From: Trichoplusia ni
Lineage: Eukaryota > Arthropoda > Insecta > Lepidoptera > Noctuidae
DNA length: 64,000 nucleotides
Assembly: GCF_003590095.1 (NCBI RefSeq)
Contig: NC_039494.1
Span: forward strand, 6,200,001-6,264,000
Reading direction: 5' to 3'
Shown here in pieces: positions 1 to 13,467 of this stretch. The notes beneath the pieces were generated by a model. The model was not told where the DNA came from. It was given only the letters and a program-made list of their open reading frames with translations, and did not search any database. How positions within the stretch are numbered: the first letter of the stretch is position 1; each line of letters begins with the position of its first letter. Position numbers and translations under genes: made by a program.

Positions 1-3000
1 ATGAACAACATTTAATGTATTGCTGACGCTAGACAGGTATCATGACAGCTACGTGCGATTTATAATTAATTTTGAGTAATAATTTGTACCTTTAAATAAT
101 ATAATCAAGCCTACGATAACGTTATTTCCCACCCACTCAGTACTTTAGTCCAATTAACATCCCACTCGCTTTAATAATTTTAAGCTCAACTTAAACTGTT
201 ATTGCTCTTTTCAGTCTCACCTAAACTTGTAAAATGTTCAGCCATTTTAAAGCATACTAAAAAATGAATCTCGTTCTGTGTTATCCTTTAGTTTAAGACA
301 AGTAACTCTTTAGCAGCCACCTCGCTAACTTGAAGTAATCCCACTAGCTCAGCGCATTAAATATTAATCGCCTCCGAAAAATTATAACCGCTACACCTAA
401 TAACTTAGGCCGCCTTGTAAGGAAATTACACTGGAACCGAGAGAACTTCTTTTAATTTATTCAACTCACACAATATCCGACTTTAATACCTTCATATTAC
501 GAACGAGAATCGTGCGACAGAGGGGACCCGGAGTTGATTCTGATTTATAACTGGTTCAACTATCTCAGTGTTTGTCTTTAGCCAATTTGAATAAAACACA
601 GTGTTAGAGTTACGTGAGGTTTAAATATGATTGTATATTAATGAGATGAGGAATTCGGGATCATTAATGTATCTGAATAGATTAACAAATGAGTTACATT
701 GAGTTGCGCCGCCGCCGCGCCGGATTGCGGCGTTTCGGGTAATTTGGAGATTTGCTGATGTTGTTATATGTGGGGTTATATTACTAGATGCTGTTTTGTT
801 TGCGGAATACGAATTGTCAGCGGAATTAGCATTTAGGTATATACATTGATGTTTTCTATTTTTAAATTGGAATTACAAATATTTCAGGTCAGTTATTGAA
901 AATACTTCACACAAAACATGAAACAACACTAACAAATACCCTGACCTTCTATTCTAATGTACACTTATATGTTTTAATTTGATAAAATATAAAATAATTA
1001 AGGAACCAAAAAGTTACTTAATTATTAAGTCGTCCTTTCTGTTGTGCTCATGATAATGCGTGCACCATGAACTTTTAAGCAAGACTGGCACTGTTGTGTG
1101 AGCAAGACAAAACTACACCAGAAGTAGTGGCGTCTCAGTCGCACGTTGAACATATTTATGTATTAAAAGCTTATAGTAGGCGCATAGGCGTGGGCTTCAT
1201 TTAATATTTGATCAGCCACTTCGTCAACGTCACTAGCACCGTGCTATATAGAGCCTGGAGTCTAACAAATATTATTACGCAGTTTATCCCGCTAGCATAT
1301 TAATAAATAATCTAACAACAGTTTTTTACATCAAAAAACGTACAAAGAATCAAATAGCGACTAGGTTACTCGTGTGTTATATTAATAAAGCGGTAAGGAT
1401 AAGATTTTATGAGCTCACAAATTACAAAAGTTAATTAGTATTAATAGACTTGCGTATGACGCAAAAAGTAGTTATTCTTGTTTCGATTTTTTTATATCGA
1501 ATTAAATATATTTATGTATTCACTAGCGGTCGCTCGTGGTTCTGCCCGCTGTAAAGCATAATCTTGTGTTTTTCTTTAAGCCAAGTAAAATCAAACCTAT
1601 ATTATTTTTGATCCTTCCAAGGCTATGAGTATAAAGTTTCATGAAGATCGGTTGAGTATTTTTGACGTGAAAGTGTAACAAACAAATTTTAAATAAGTTA
1701 CACACAGGTAATAAGCTGTTGCTAATTAACACAGGTTTGTGTTTATCAACCGTGTGACTCGACTTGATTAAGCTGAAGCATGCTTGGATTCCACATCCAG
1801 TTATGACGTCATAGTAATTTGTGAAATGTTCTTTGTGTATACCAGAGCAATTAATGTATAGCTAGACTAGACTAGAGCTAGTCTGAATCAAAAATAGTAC
1901 CGCATTTGAATAGAAAATCAAAAATCTAATGGAATACATCAAATATATCGGAATGAAATTTCTTTTCGAGAAGTGACGTCACTTTGACATTTCAGTTCAA
2001 TACTTGGAATGATTTGAAAGTGTTAGTGCTTGGAGACATGTTACGTAGAGGGCTTGTTGTAGTTTAATTTTATTTTAGTATTTAACAGTTGTTTTTTTGA
2101 GGAAAAGTTTAAGCCGGTTATTACTTGCAACGTACATGGCTGGAAAGAAAACTGAAATAGAATAAACATTTTCACATTAAATGGGAAAGTATGTGAATGT
2201 GTTTGTAGAATTGTTACCTCTTCACACCCAAACTGATGGACCGATTTCAACGAAATTAGCTACGGTATCTTCGATTATCACATAGGCATACTTTCAACCG
2301 ATTTCGAAGTGACTAGCCAAGCCGCGAGCAATGGCTCGTTTACAAATAAAAAATGTGCGCTTTTTGCTCTTCCTCCCGTATTCCTCTTCACTGAGGGCCG
2401 TAAGGTCCCTGAGGAACCAGCTTCCCTCCGACGATGGTTCGCCATCTTTGGCTGTGCACTTCCGTATGGATGTATGGATAATTTACTTGGGTACGAATTT
2501 CTTTAACTATGAGACATGTTTTTTTTAGTAAGATTAGTAAGATCATTAATTTTTTAGTTTACGTATTAAGAAATAAATTATCCAACTTTTTATAAAATTA
2601 TTTTGTCGAATTTGAGTTGCATTATGCATCATTATTATTTTTTAGTTTGTCTGCTACATTTTTATATGGACACCACGCAAGTGATTTCGACAAAATTTAA
2701 GATGAAGAATTGAGATAAAATAAACACTAAGTAAAAGGGCTTTCATGTAACATTTTTCCGAACGCGGTTTTCTTAGTTTATTCAAATGACATAGACTTAG
2801 TAATTAGCAATTGCAAAAACAACATGCTCCGCTAAAGCCTCGGGAAAAAAACTGGCACTTTCTATTTCAATAGTTCACAGTACTTTTAACATAAATCTCA
2901 AATGTTATTTAATTTTTCTAACATTCGATTTAAAACACTTCACATTCAGAAACTTTTTATTCACAAACCGCAGCAACAGTTTTCAATGAGTTTAAAAAGT

Positions 3001-3539
3001 CAAGTCAAAAATATATGAAATGAAAGCTAACATCGTTAGTGCATTAAAAGCAAACGTTTTCATTTTAAATACGATACAGTTCCTAAGTTCATTTGAAATC
3101 TTTATCACCAAATTGCATTTTTTTAAACAACTCAAGTATTTTGCTCCTTGTGTCGCGGGAGGTTTCACAAACATTCAAGTCACATGCACAAAGACACCCA
3201 GACTCAGGACAAGCGTTTGTGAATCGAACAGACGCTTGTCTTCCTCGAAGATCGAACCTAAGTCGGGGCTGAACGGGATTCTCCGGTTAGTTAGTTATTT
3301 AGTTATGAACTAAAAAATTATGTAACGTGTCCATATTTGTAACAAAAAAAACTTTTGTTGGTATAAGGAAAATATACTCTAACATCGCACATAGTGTGAA
3401 CAATATCTACAAGTATTTCCTCAGTTACTTAGTTTAAAGGTTAACAACATTAGCAACTTTGATACTTTTTGATGGTCTTCGTGCCAGAATTCCTGTTTAT
3501 AAGGTCAAAAACTTAACCACAAGCCAATCTTATAAAGTA
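1..3539. other. AT-rich non-coding DNA left of the duplicated block
   Basis: I see no convincing exon, RNA gene or identifiable mobile element here. Open stretches are short, lack codon bias and are AT-rich, unlike the GC-rich exons further right. A small GC-rich patch near 705-735 contains a run of gccgcc units. An imperfect inverted repeat built from 'ctagact' units lies near 1862-1886. The stretch could be upstream sequence or a 5' intron of the DIP-type gene, but no promoter or first 5' UTR exon can be assigned from sequence alone. Confidence 0.6.
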
Positions 3540-5984
3540 AACAGATAGAAAATTTAACGCAAACAAACATTAATACAATCGCCGTTTCAATTCACAACTC
3601 AACAACAACAAATTCGGAGGCAAGATACCTTAAAAAAGTTATATTAAACGCTGAACACAGGCCTGGGGTGGATGTAATCCAACCATTATTTCGCTTTTCG
3701 ACAATTACGCGCGGCTGCAAATAAAGACGTTTGGAGGGCAATATTCGAGGAGGGTGCGAAAAAATTATCATCACCTTATACCGGGGCCTCGCAGATGTGG
3801 ACTTAGAAGACATTGAAGCTATATAAATGTTGATATGCTTTTTTTATGTGAACACTCTCTGAAAATTATCATTTCATTTTCATCCTGAAAATAATTCTGC
3901 AGACAAAGGGACTCGCGCAATTTGTTCAGGAGTATCTGTATAACCCAGTTTACGAACTACAAAGTATGAACACGTAATTCCTCCTCACCGGTAATAGAAA
4001 ACGGACACTCCTCGGCTCTCAACGATCAATCAAAACCAGGTGTTTATAACGAGAATACTTGTTCACTGAATCTTGTGTCTTCGCGCCTCTCAGAGAACTC
4101 AGGCGTCCCTGTGTTACTCAAATAAAAAAGTAAGTTGAGAGTAATTTTTTTCTACAAGCTTTACACATAGCGGCAATAAAAACGCTCCACGGAGCTCGTG
4201 CCCGCCTATATTTCATTTTACTCCTCCGCTGGGTGTCTCCCCTGTTTCGGGGGTGGCTGTGGGTACTGCCTGTGACACTGGGAATGAAACTTTAAATGCT
4301 GCTCGGAAATAATGTGGATTACGTGCGCCGGTAGGTCCCATGTTTTTTGTTCAGCCGAAAGTTTTATTAAAATATGTATCAGTCACACTGTCTCTGCTTG
4401 AAATAATAATACCGACTTTATATTATTGTTTTGAGACGCAATGAATATGTTAAAAGTTGAAAACTTTCTTTAATTATATTTCCAGACTTTCAGACTGTGT
4501 ACTGCCAATATGTTTAAAACAGCATAACTAAAAAAGCTACATTGCTATTTTAAGCGATGCAGTAACAAAGAACTTAAAGTATTATATGAAACAAAAAACA
4601 ATACAACGTAAGTTATACAGATGATACCATTTAAGTACCAACAATTGCGCTCCAGTTTAAAAACTACAACACACAGTGCGAACGTATAATATTATCGTAC
4701 TAAGTACTATTTATTTATTCATTTGTGTTCTACTTTGCAACTATAAAAGTCCCATTAGATTCCAAGGTGCATATTTTACATGAACATCTAAGTTTCTTGC
4801 CAAATTAGGATCCCTAAACGATTCCGCCCGATAACTTTTGCTGATTCATTGCACGCTTGCACTTTCGTATTAACGAGCGCGGTATTAGAAAATTAAGTTT
4901 AATTTTAGTAAACGAAAGCTATTTCACAAGATTTCGGTGGAAACAGAGTTGTATTATGAAATTATATACAACAACATAAATGGCTGGTAATACAAACAGA
5001 CTTTCTAAGTATAATCAAAAAACATTTTACATTTGCACTACAATATTTATTTGCCCTTAAATTGCACTCACAAAAATTGGGTGCCCAATTCTTAGGGAAC
5101 CCACGTGAAAAGGAATATTACTGAAATAGCTGTACGTTCGGTGAACCTCCCACACTTAACGTTTTATTCAACATATACCGATATAGTGCTAAACCAACAC
5201 TGTATCTGTTTGGCTTTAAGAAACATTTCTGCTAAATCGTGTTCTACTCGAAGATCATTTTAGATAAAGTGCAGAACAAAAGAACTGTGTTGTGTGCTTA
5301 TAGATACAATGCACGTTAAAGTATTGCTGCTTCAAGAATCCGCTCCGGCCCCGAGGCATTTGCACTCGAAGAATGATAATGAAGTTTGACCAGAAAATCA
5401 ATTTTAAAAGGCAAACATTTCAACACCCTTCGTTTTTATTTCCCTTCAATCGTGACATCGTTCATAATAAAACTCTCAAACTCATTTGCGGGCCTCTTAA
5501 TACCGTTACATAAGACGTTGGGAAAATGTTGATAGTCACGCTCCTTATTACCGGGCGAAAGGTTTAACATTTTCAATTTAATCGTATTATACTATAACCC
5601 TCGGAAGTATTGGTTCTGACGCAAAAAATGATCGGCGCATCGAAGATTTCCCGATTTAGAATTTTTCAATAGATGCCCATAAAAGAATTTGAGATGATGA
5701 AAAATGATCGGCTAATGTGCTCGGGGTCATATTTAATTAAATCCTTATCTTTGAATTATTCGTATTTATCTGTCTAAAGTAAAAATAGAATTATAACGCA
5801 AAAGATAATTGAGAGAAGACGAGACATTTTTATTTCGCAACTTTCACCAACGCCATCTAGTCTCAAACTAACCAAAGCTCGTATAAGTGCTCGACAACTG
5901 ATATTGGAACGGAAAGGAATTATGAAATATACTAATATGTTTCTAAATTCCTATATAAATTACGTATTTTAACATAAAACAAAT

Positions 5985-6070
5985 GATCGTGCTCATCACA
6001 CAGACTTTTGTCCTGGGTGGAAATCGAACCCACGACCTCTGGTATAGCAGGCAGGACCGACAGGCTTGTC
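5985..6070 (-). repeat. tRNA-headed SINE fragment (copy A)
   Basis: Read on the minus strand, this has a pol III B-box-like 'ggttcgatttcc' followed by 'acccaggaca' and then a 'gatgagcacgatcat' segment. The same order occurs in the copies at 57754-57866 and 62366-62480, so it belongs to one dispersed family. It is a fragment and not a tRNA gene, because no cloverleaf with an acceptor stem can be formed. Confidence 0.6.
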
Positions 6071-9000
6071 AAAATTAAAATGTCGCAGATATTTCTTTAA
6101 TGACATCCCGGTTTGTTAAATTTATCACCTATGATCTCTTCAAATCTAGACCTCTGTACTGCTCTCTCCGCTAGAGTATTTCGCCTACACATTTCTGCGT
6201 ATAGTTCACATACATCCCTTCCTCTGTCACTCTACTAACACTGATGCAAATATCCTCTGCTTTGATCATTTCCCGCACGTCCGTATTCCAAACTCGTTTG
6301 AATCTCATGAGCCTCTGATGGGCCTTTGTAGGATAATTAAAAAAATAACACTATTAACCTTACTAGACGGTTTCTAAATAGTAATTATTATAAAAAAAAA
6401 ATACTGTCTACGATTTAACGTGGATGCCGGTTGACATAAAGTAATTCAAATGTTTTCACAAAACTAAGCGTATACAGGTTTTATATATGTTATAGGTTTA
6501 TCTGTTAAGCTGTGAAATCGTGACAGGCAGGCAAAATTGCTTTAAAGTTTTTTTTTTTTATGACAGAAGGATTTAAGAAGGTTTATTTTTTAAAATGAAA
6601 ATTGAGCGCATTTTTATGCAACGGGAGTTATCAAAATTTATTTATAAAATATATTTTTTATAAAAGCAGAATTAGAGTACTATTTACTTGAAATGAAAAT
6701 AAGGTCATCAAAAACCGAAATTAATTGGACAGATTTCTTTAAGTTGTATTAAAACAAAATTTTCTACTTTTCTTAACACTACCGTATCGCACCTTACTAA
6801 AGTTTACGATTAACAGAAGTTAAAAGCAACAGCAACTAAACAGGGAAGGTAAACTAAGGAAAGTTTTAAGCTAATAAACCTAGGAGCAACAATCTAAATC
6901 CCATTTCGGGCACGCCAAGGTTCACACGTAAGGCTGAAGATTAATCGCGGCTTGAGGGCGCTCCAGTTAAACCGACTATCACCCTCACACACTCAGCTGA
7001 TGCTACAGAATTTTACAATAATATGATGCTTGAAATACTAAAACACATCTTTGGAAGAGAAAGTGGGTTTTTGATCAGTGTTGAGACTTTATGTGGGACA
7101 ACAAAAAAATTATTGAAGATTAAAAACGTGGAGAATGATATGCATGATTTTTATTGTGTTCGGAATTTATTTTTACATCCACATTTTTTAATCGGATAAA
7201 CAATTTTGATTATGGTTATCATAAATACAGGAGCAGTGACAATGTCAGTCTTTAGATCAAACTAAAAAAGTTTAGTGCTGCCATCTAGTTAAACTTAACC
7301 GCACCTAAATGTATATGATACATTTTTACATATCTTATGAATGATCCCTTGTAAAAGATTAAGTAATTAGTGATTTTCCTTTCTTACTTTTATTAGGCTT
7401 TGTGCGTGGGATTCTTCTATTTTTATCACTGCTCCTGAAATGAGTAGGATTTCTTTAATTAATTGCTTATTATTTTCATAAGTTCGAAGCTAATCGATTT
7501 ATTTTGATATTAGACTTCTTATAATAAAGATTAGATACTGCCCACCAGTAACTTGTTACGTGGAATAAAACGTGTCTCAATACATTTTCAGAACCAAAAA
7601 CACAATTTTCAATTAAATACTTTTTACTTAACTTTACATTTAAACGTTTGCCAAGAACATCTAGTAGAAAAACGAACGAAAGCTCATAATACATTTAAAA
7701 CTTCTCGAACACAGAATAGTGAAGAAAAGCACTTAAAACATATTTAACCTAGTTCCATCATCCAAGTAAAGTTACCAAAATAGCTAAATCACAAAATACA
7801 GTAACAACAGGGACGCTTTTGGTTCCAGGCTTTTAGCCAGTGAATTTCTACTTTGTCCTCGGTAATAGCGTTGTAGTTGCGCCAACAATTTATTAAACCC
7901 ATGTTAGATTGCTTGCTCCGGCTTTAAAGAATCGTTATCCGACAAATTGTTGAACTATGAATTGTATTTGGGATATTCTGGAGGACCATCATGTGCAGGT
8001 TCAAGTTGTGTATTTGTAATAATAATTAAGCTTTGATTGAGGATAATGGGGAATCATGTTTTTTTATGAATTTAAACTACGTGTTACTGGCTGGATAATA
8101 ATATTTTTATTGAAATTTATGCCAAGAACCTTCAAGTGGGAAGGAATAAGGAAGTAGCCTGGCAGCGGTCATTAACAGGCTGATATTATTATTACAATCT
8201 TATAATGATTTATCTTATAACATTTATTCAAGCATACCCACAGCGAGATAACATTTTATTTGTAGAAATACATACGTTGCCAGAATATACAACATAAAGG
8301 ATATCAAAGGATAACATTCTAAAAACAAATTAAGCGTATGTTCGAACGTTATTACAAGGTAATGATAGCTTGAGCCTCGGAAGTACAAGATAAACAGGGC
8401 TTCCCCAAACAAAACGTACCGACTGGGTTTTTAGCAAAATGAACGACGAATACTTGGGTGAGGGACTGGGCGCTGCCCTACGGCACAACTTAGGGTTACC
8501 GCGAATTAAATAACTTTATTACGATTATTAGGATGCTTATCAAAGGTCAAATTCAAAGTTTATTACTGTTTTTGTTGTATTCCTTCAGAATAAGAAAATT
8601 ACTTTGAATACCTATAGCTCGGAGGTATTGTTGTAGTTATATTGTTATACCCTTTCGCCTAACATCCTAAACTCATTACGAAATTCAGAACAAAATTATC
8701 CCTATGTTTGTTGTAAATGAACGACTATTTTCTATTTTACGTAACTTGTAAGGACGCCGATGGCTATCGTGTTATTTGGTAATAGTATCAGATGGGAGTA
8801 TAGGTATAATTTAAATATCACTTAGTTAAGTTTCAATAAACAGTATAAAATTGTCATTAAAAGTTTCCAATAATGCCGTTCTAAACTACAGTATTTTGTC
8901 AGGGCTCAATTGTTTGTTATCGTTTGACCAAAACTAAGCCATGATAGTCACAAATTGTGTTAAATTAGTCAAACATTACTAAAATAATATCACACCATAA

Positions 9001-12000
9001 TACGCACAGAGAGTTGGCAAAATTATTTTGACCTCATTATTTCCGTTCTCTAACGACTTCTCCAATACAATTATAACATGTAACATTTTGTATTTAGATT
9101 GTTTCTGCATGCTAGGCATATCTATTTGCATATTTTACATCTTCATTTAAATTTAAATAGTTGTAAATTTTACTACTGTAGTCTTTCTCATGTGGGATGA
9201 GTAGGTACAGAATCTGAGTTTATGTTGGTAAATAAAATCATCTAACAAATTCCTGAAAACCTTAACCTGCTTGAAGTACTCATAAAAAATCGGAATAAAA
9301 GTGTCAAGTGTCAGCCCTGCATAAAGTTGGGAGCGACAGCGTCGTAAAGATGAATCACAACCAGACGATGTCCGCCCGCAGCGGTTTGCGACGACCCTAC
9401 AATCGATCGCGTTTCAATTCACAATTCTATTACAAAAGCGCCACCGATTGATTCCAACGAACAAAACAAGTATTGGATACGAAATTTGCGATAATATTGA
9501 CGGGCAAAACATTTTTATCGGTGATAATGGTACGGTAGTGGGATATTTATACAGGGTATTAGCCGATCAGGGGCCGCATTAACCGCTGTTATTTTTTCAT
9601 TATACGGGCCTTTGGGGCTTTTTATCAGTAATATTTGCTTGTAATGGAGCAATGATGATGTCCGTCAGTAAGCGACGAGGATTCCGCAATAAATAACGGG
9701 AAAGTAATGATGTATTGTTGGCGTCTCGCCGGTTTATACAACTTTTGGGAGCCGACCAAATTTGTACGACTTTATTTAGATGTTGCTTTGAGTTGCGGGT
9801 TACTTTTATTCGAAATTTAAATATAGGAATAGATTGGTACTGCTTGATAATCTATTTGTATAAATACGTATTGTTTATATTTGACGGCGTGCTGTATTTA
9901 TTCATGTTAAAAAAACTTATTCGAATTGCATATCAATAAGTAATTTATTTGTTTCGGCTCCAGTTAAAAATAGATCGTCGAAACTGTTCAATAACAGAGC
10001 TTACTATTTTATTAATCAAATCAAATACATTAATTACCCTTAAGAGTTCAAAATTATCATTATAATCAATAATTATATTTTAATTATACATGTATAATAT
10101 GCAAGATGACCAATAATCATAACGAAAATTTCGATGTGTAAATTGCAGTTCGCAAATAATGAAAAACAATTCATAATTACATAGACTTAGTGACAAGTAA
10201 ATGCCCTTTACAATGATGATGACAATCCGGTGTCAAATAAAGATTATTCTGCATAATACTCAAAGAACAAAGAAGCTCTTTTATAGAATTAAAATCAAAA
10301 TGTTAAAGGTTTAAAAAATGTAACGTGGCAACGGAATGGAGGAGCGACAGTAGAATTTTTAGTCAATTTCTCGTTTGACACAATTGAATTTGATCGCGGG
10401 ATAAATCAAGTTTCTGGGCACGAGCGCCACTGACTTCCGTTGGAGCCGACGGCTGTGGTCGAAGCAATGACAGTCTATAATGGAGCTTGAATCTACGAAC
10501 AAGAAGAACTATTTCTATATTTGGTTAGCTGCATGTATTGTCGAGTTTCGTTACTATCTCTTATCTATTTTGGAATGGATCAGTTTGCTTCGGATATTGT
10601 ACTCTATTTCATATATCACTGCTTTTACTAAAAAATAACGTCGACTTTGATTGCCTATAAATGATTCTCTAAATAATCTCTCGCAATCACTTTTATTTTT
10701 GGCAAATTACCTACTCATTTTAATTAACGTAAGTTTCAAATTAATCTGGACCTCAAAAGCATAATCAGTTTCTTTGAAATCTTTATCAGCAGAAAAAAGT
10801 GACCAGTAAGATTAAAAATTTCTTTCAAACATCATACCATAAAGTTTCATCAATTGGAGAATTGATTCACTTTTCTGATAGAGTCGCTCATCTTTCTTAA
10901 CTTGAGTCGTTCGGAGAGCCTTTGTCTCGGGCGCTGAGTCGCGACCTCAGATGACTCGTTTGTGGCTACTTAACGAGTCGCCTGCTCAATTCTAACTTCA
11001 TTTGTGCCCTAATGCAAATCGAGCGACGGCTTAACAGAATATTTTGTCGCTCCACTGTCTCTTGTTTTGCTCTGTTTATGTTTTGCAAATGTTATCAAGT
11101 TGTGTTCGAATGACGGATTGGATGAAATGGGAATATGATTGATTCGTACACTTTTTCGGAGTGAATTGTCATTTTTAAGAAATGTTTTTTTCTTCTTCAT
11201 TTAGTCCGCGCTCTTGGTTTTGGTATAATTAAAAAGATGATGATGAAAGATGATTTATTTAATATTTGCAACTCAAATTATTAGAGAAATTATAGTTTTT
11301 AACCTAGTCACGGTTATATTAGTAACACATAAGAGAAAAAAAGAATCTTAAAGAAAAAAGACACCAGATTAGATCTAAACCACAAATGAAAACAGAACCA
11401 AGCGCAGTGATTTTAAATACTGATGAACTAGCCGCCACTCCTCAACCATATCGATTAAGCCGACTCGGCTGACAGATTTAGATCCAAATGTCGGCTTAGT
11501 TTGCCACTGTTATAGTGCTAAACAATCACGATCGTATTCCCCAAAGAGGTAGACAAAGGTGAACTGAATACACGGCGAGGTATTCAATAACACTCAATAC
11601 AAGCTACTCGTGCCATTTATCATACACGATTTCATTCTTGGTAAGAATTAATTATTGGTTATCTCTGAATTACTTCCAGGTACTCAGAACTTAGCAAATG
11701 GAAATAAGAATTAAGTCAATTGTTTTTGACAGAATTGTACATTAAGACGAAAAAGAAACTTAAATTATTTTTATAATTCTTTTACTTTACTTGACTTTAC
11801 GTCAATACAAGTAATTTCTAGCTTTTTGCTGTCATAGAGAGTACTTTTTTGAGTGTTTTTCGAAAAAAATACCTATGGATCGTAAATATATTTTTCCATC
11901 CTAATACCTTATCTCGTAAAATTCAAGTCAACAAAGAACAGTATAAAATATGTTTATTGCTTATTTCCTCCTTCCTTAACAGCATGACGATAATACCCTA

Positions 12001-13323
12001 GTCATGAATAACAGGCCAGCCGTTAATACTCAATTAATATATAACCTATAATCTAAGGGATTACCCTGGTTTAGTACATTTAACCAAATAACACCAGAAA
12101 CCCCGAAATACGATAATGCTTCGAAATCGTTATCATTTTATTGTTAATTTATTCACAATACGTGATAAACATTAAATACAGTGGCATGTGATTAATTGCC
12201 GGGCAACCCCATTCGTTTATCAATTTATATCAGTATTGACATTGCAAAACTTATTGGTTGTAATGATAACAGCGTTTTGTTAAATGCGAGGAAATAGGCT
12301 GGCAAAATTAATGAAATTACTAATGTTTAAGTATATGGGTACATATAAGTAGTTGATGGTTTGTTTTACTTTGAATGGAAGTTTCAAATTCATGGGACTT
12401 AATTTTTGAAACACTCTAAAATTAAACCAGTAGTTAGGTAAATTGCCCTTCGCCCTGAAGGGTACAGGTGTACCGGTGCACTCACGTTTCATTAATCGAG
12501 GCACATACGACAAAAACCTTGCCATTTATCGGGTACAATTTCCAAACCAAAATACGCGCGAAAATAACAATTTTCGAACACGATGCCAACAGGGCGGGGA
12601 TGCGGAGTTATTTTCGGAGTGTTCACATTTTCCACCCCACCATAGCATTGTTTCAAGAATTTCCAAAATATTTTCTACTGTTTCTGTATGCTTGCCGGTT
12701 CCGTATTGTACCCCATCGTTTCCCGCGGGTATCGTAAGGGGTGCAAACGGATTACATCTAGGGGACGGTCGTATTTGTCTAGTATCCGACCAGGGTGAAT
12801 ATAATATTACGTGGAAAACTATGGTTATATTTATACGTAGCTTTAATTTTGCGGCATGAATGATTAATGCTAACCTAAAATATTGTTTTAGTTCATTTCT
12901 TTGTTGAATTTTCCTTTTTATTTTTGAATTTGCTCTTCTTATCTTTTTAGTTTTCTAATCATGCATCAAAACCGAATTGTTAAGACAAAATTGGGTAGAA
13001 TATCCCCGACTAATCTTTTATAGATAAGGCAGAACATGTTCTGACACAAAAAGATAAAAAGTCTCTGGCTGACCTGGGATATTCCAATTTTGTGCATAGG
13101 AACCATTACCGTTTTCGGGGAAATGTCGGTATGAAAATTTCTGTCAGTGACGGACAATTCACGTAACGACCATAGAGGAATAATACCGTATTGATAAAAC
13201 AGCCAATTAAGAAGGAAAACCAAAAATTTATTTCGGGACGTTAAACAGCAATGGAAAACTTCTATAGAGATTTCTTATACGCATGCTTATTTTCAAAAGC
13301 TTAAAAGGTCTTTGTTTTTATAG

Positions 13324-13397
13324 ATGGTGACAAGAAACTGCGAGCGTGGGAAAGGCACATGAGGTTGTATTGTCGCGCGATGCGAACGTGACGCACC
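13324..13397 (+). other. 5' UTR part of the signal-peptide exon, with two uORFs (copy A)
   Basis: A pyrimidine-rich acceptor ending in tag at 13321-13323 marks a likely exon start. The 74 bases to the main ATG hold two tiny overlapping uORFs. One is at 13324-13362 (12 codons plus TGA). The other is at 13359-13391 (10 codons plus TGA) and overlaps the first through ATGA. Neither peptide is recognisable. They could dampen translation of the main ORF. The exact exon start is inferred from the acceptor alone. Confidence 0.5.
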
Positions 13398-13467
13398 ATG
13401 ACCCGCCGCGGACCCTGGAGGAGCTTCGCAATCAGCGTCATACAGATCATCACCATTATATGCCAAG
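13398..13467 (+). CDS. DIP-delta: DIP-type Ig protein, coding exon 1: signal peptide (copy A)
   Basis: The exon encodes 23 residues plus one base, beginning MTRRGPWRSFAIS and ending in a hydrophobic stretch rich in Ile. This is a basic n-region followed by an h-region, as in a secretory signal peptide. The ATG has a good context (acc before it). The exon ends in CAA G and a gtaagc donor, phase 1. The next Ig exon at 30184 begins in the complementary phase, and the split codon reads Val, placing the mature N-terminus just before the conserved Ig1 start. The exon is GC-rich in AT-rich surroundings. An identical exon lies at 25740-25809 because the block is duplicated, so only one of the two should be used in a gene model. 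The assignment rests on phase, signal-peptide character and position, and a transcript would be decisive. Confidence 0.72.

Noticed and set aside
12443..12859. Open frame of 138 codons (and its 118-codon counterpart at 24783-25139)
   Set aside because: The two copies differ in length because of one G in a homopolymer, so the frame is not robust. There is no domain, and no splice or codon-use pattern like the real exons.
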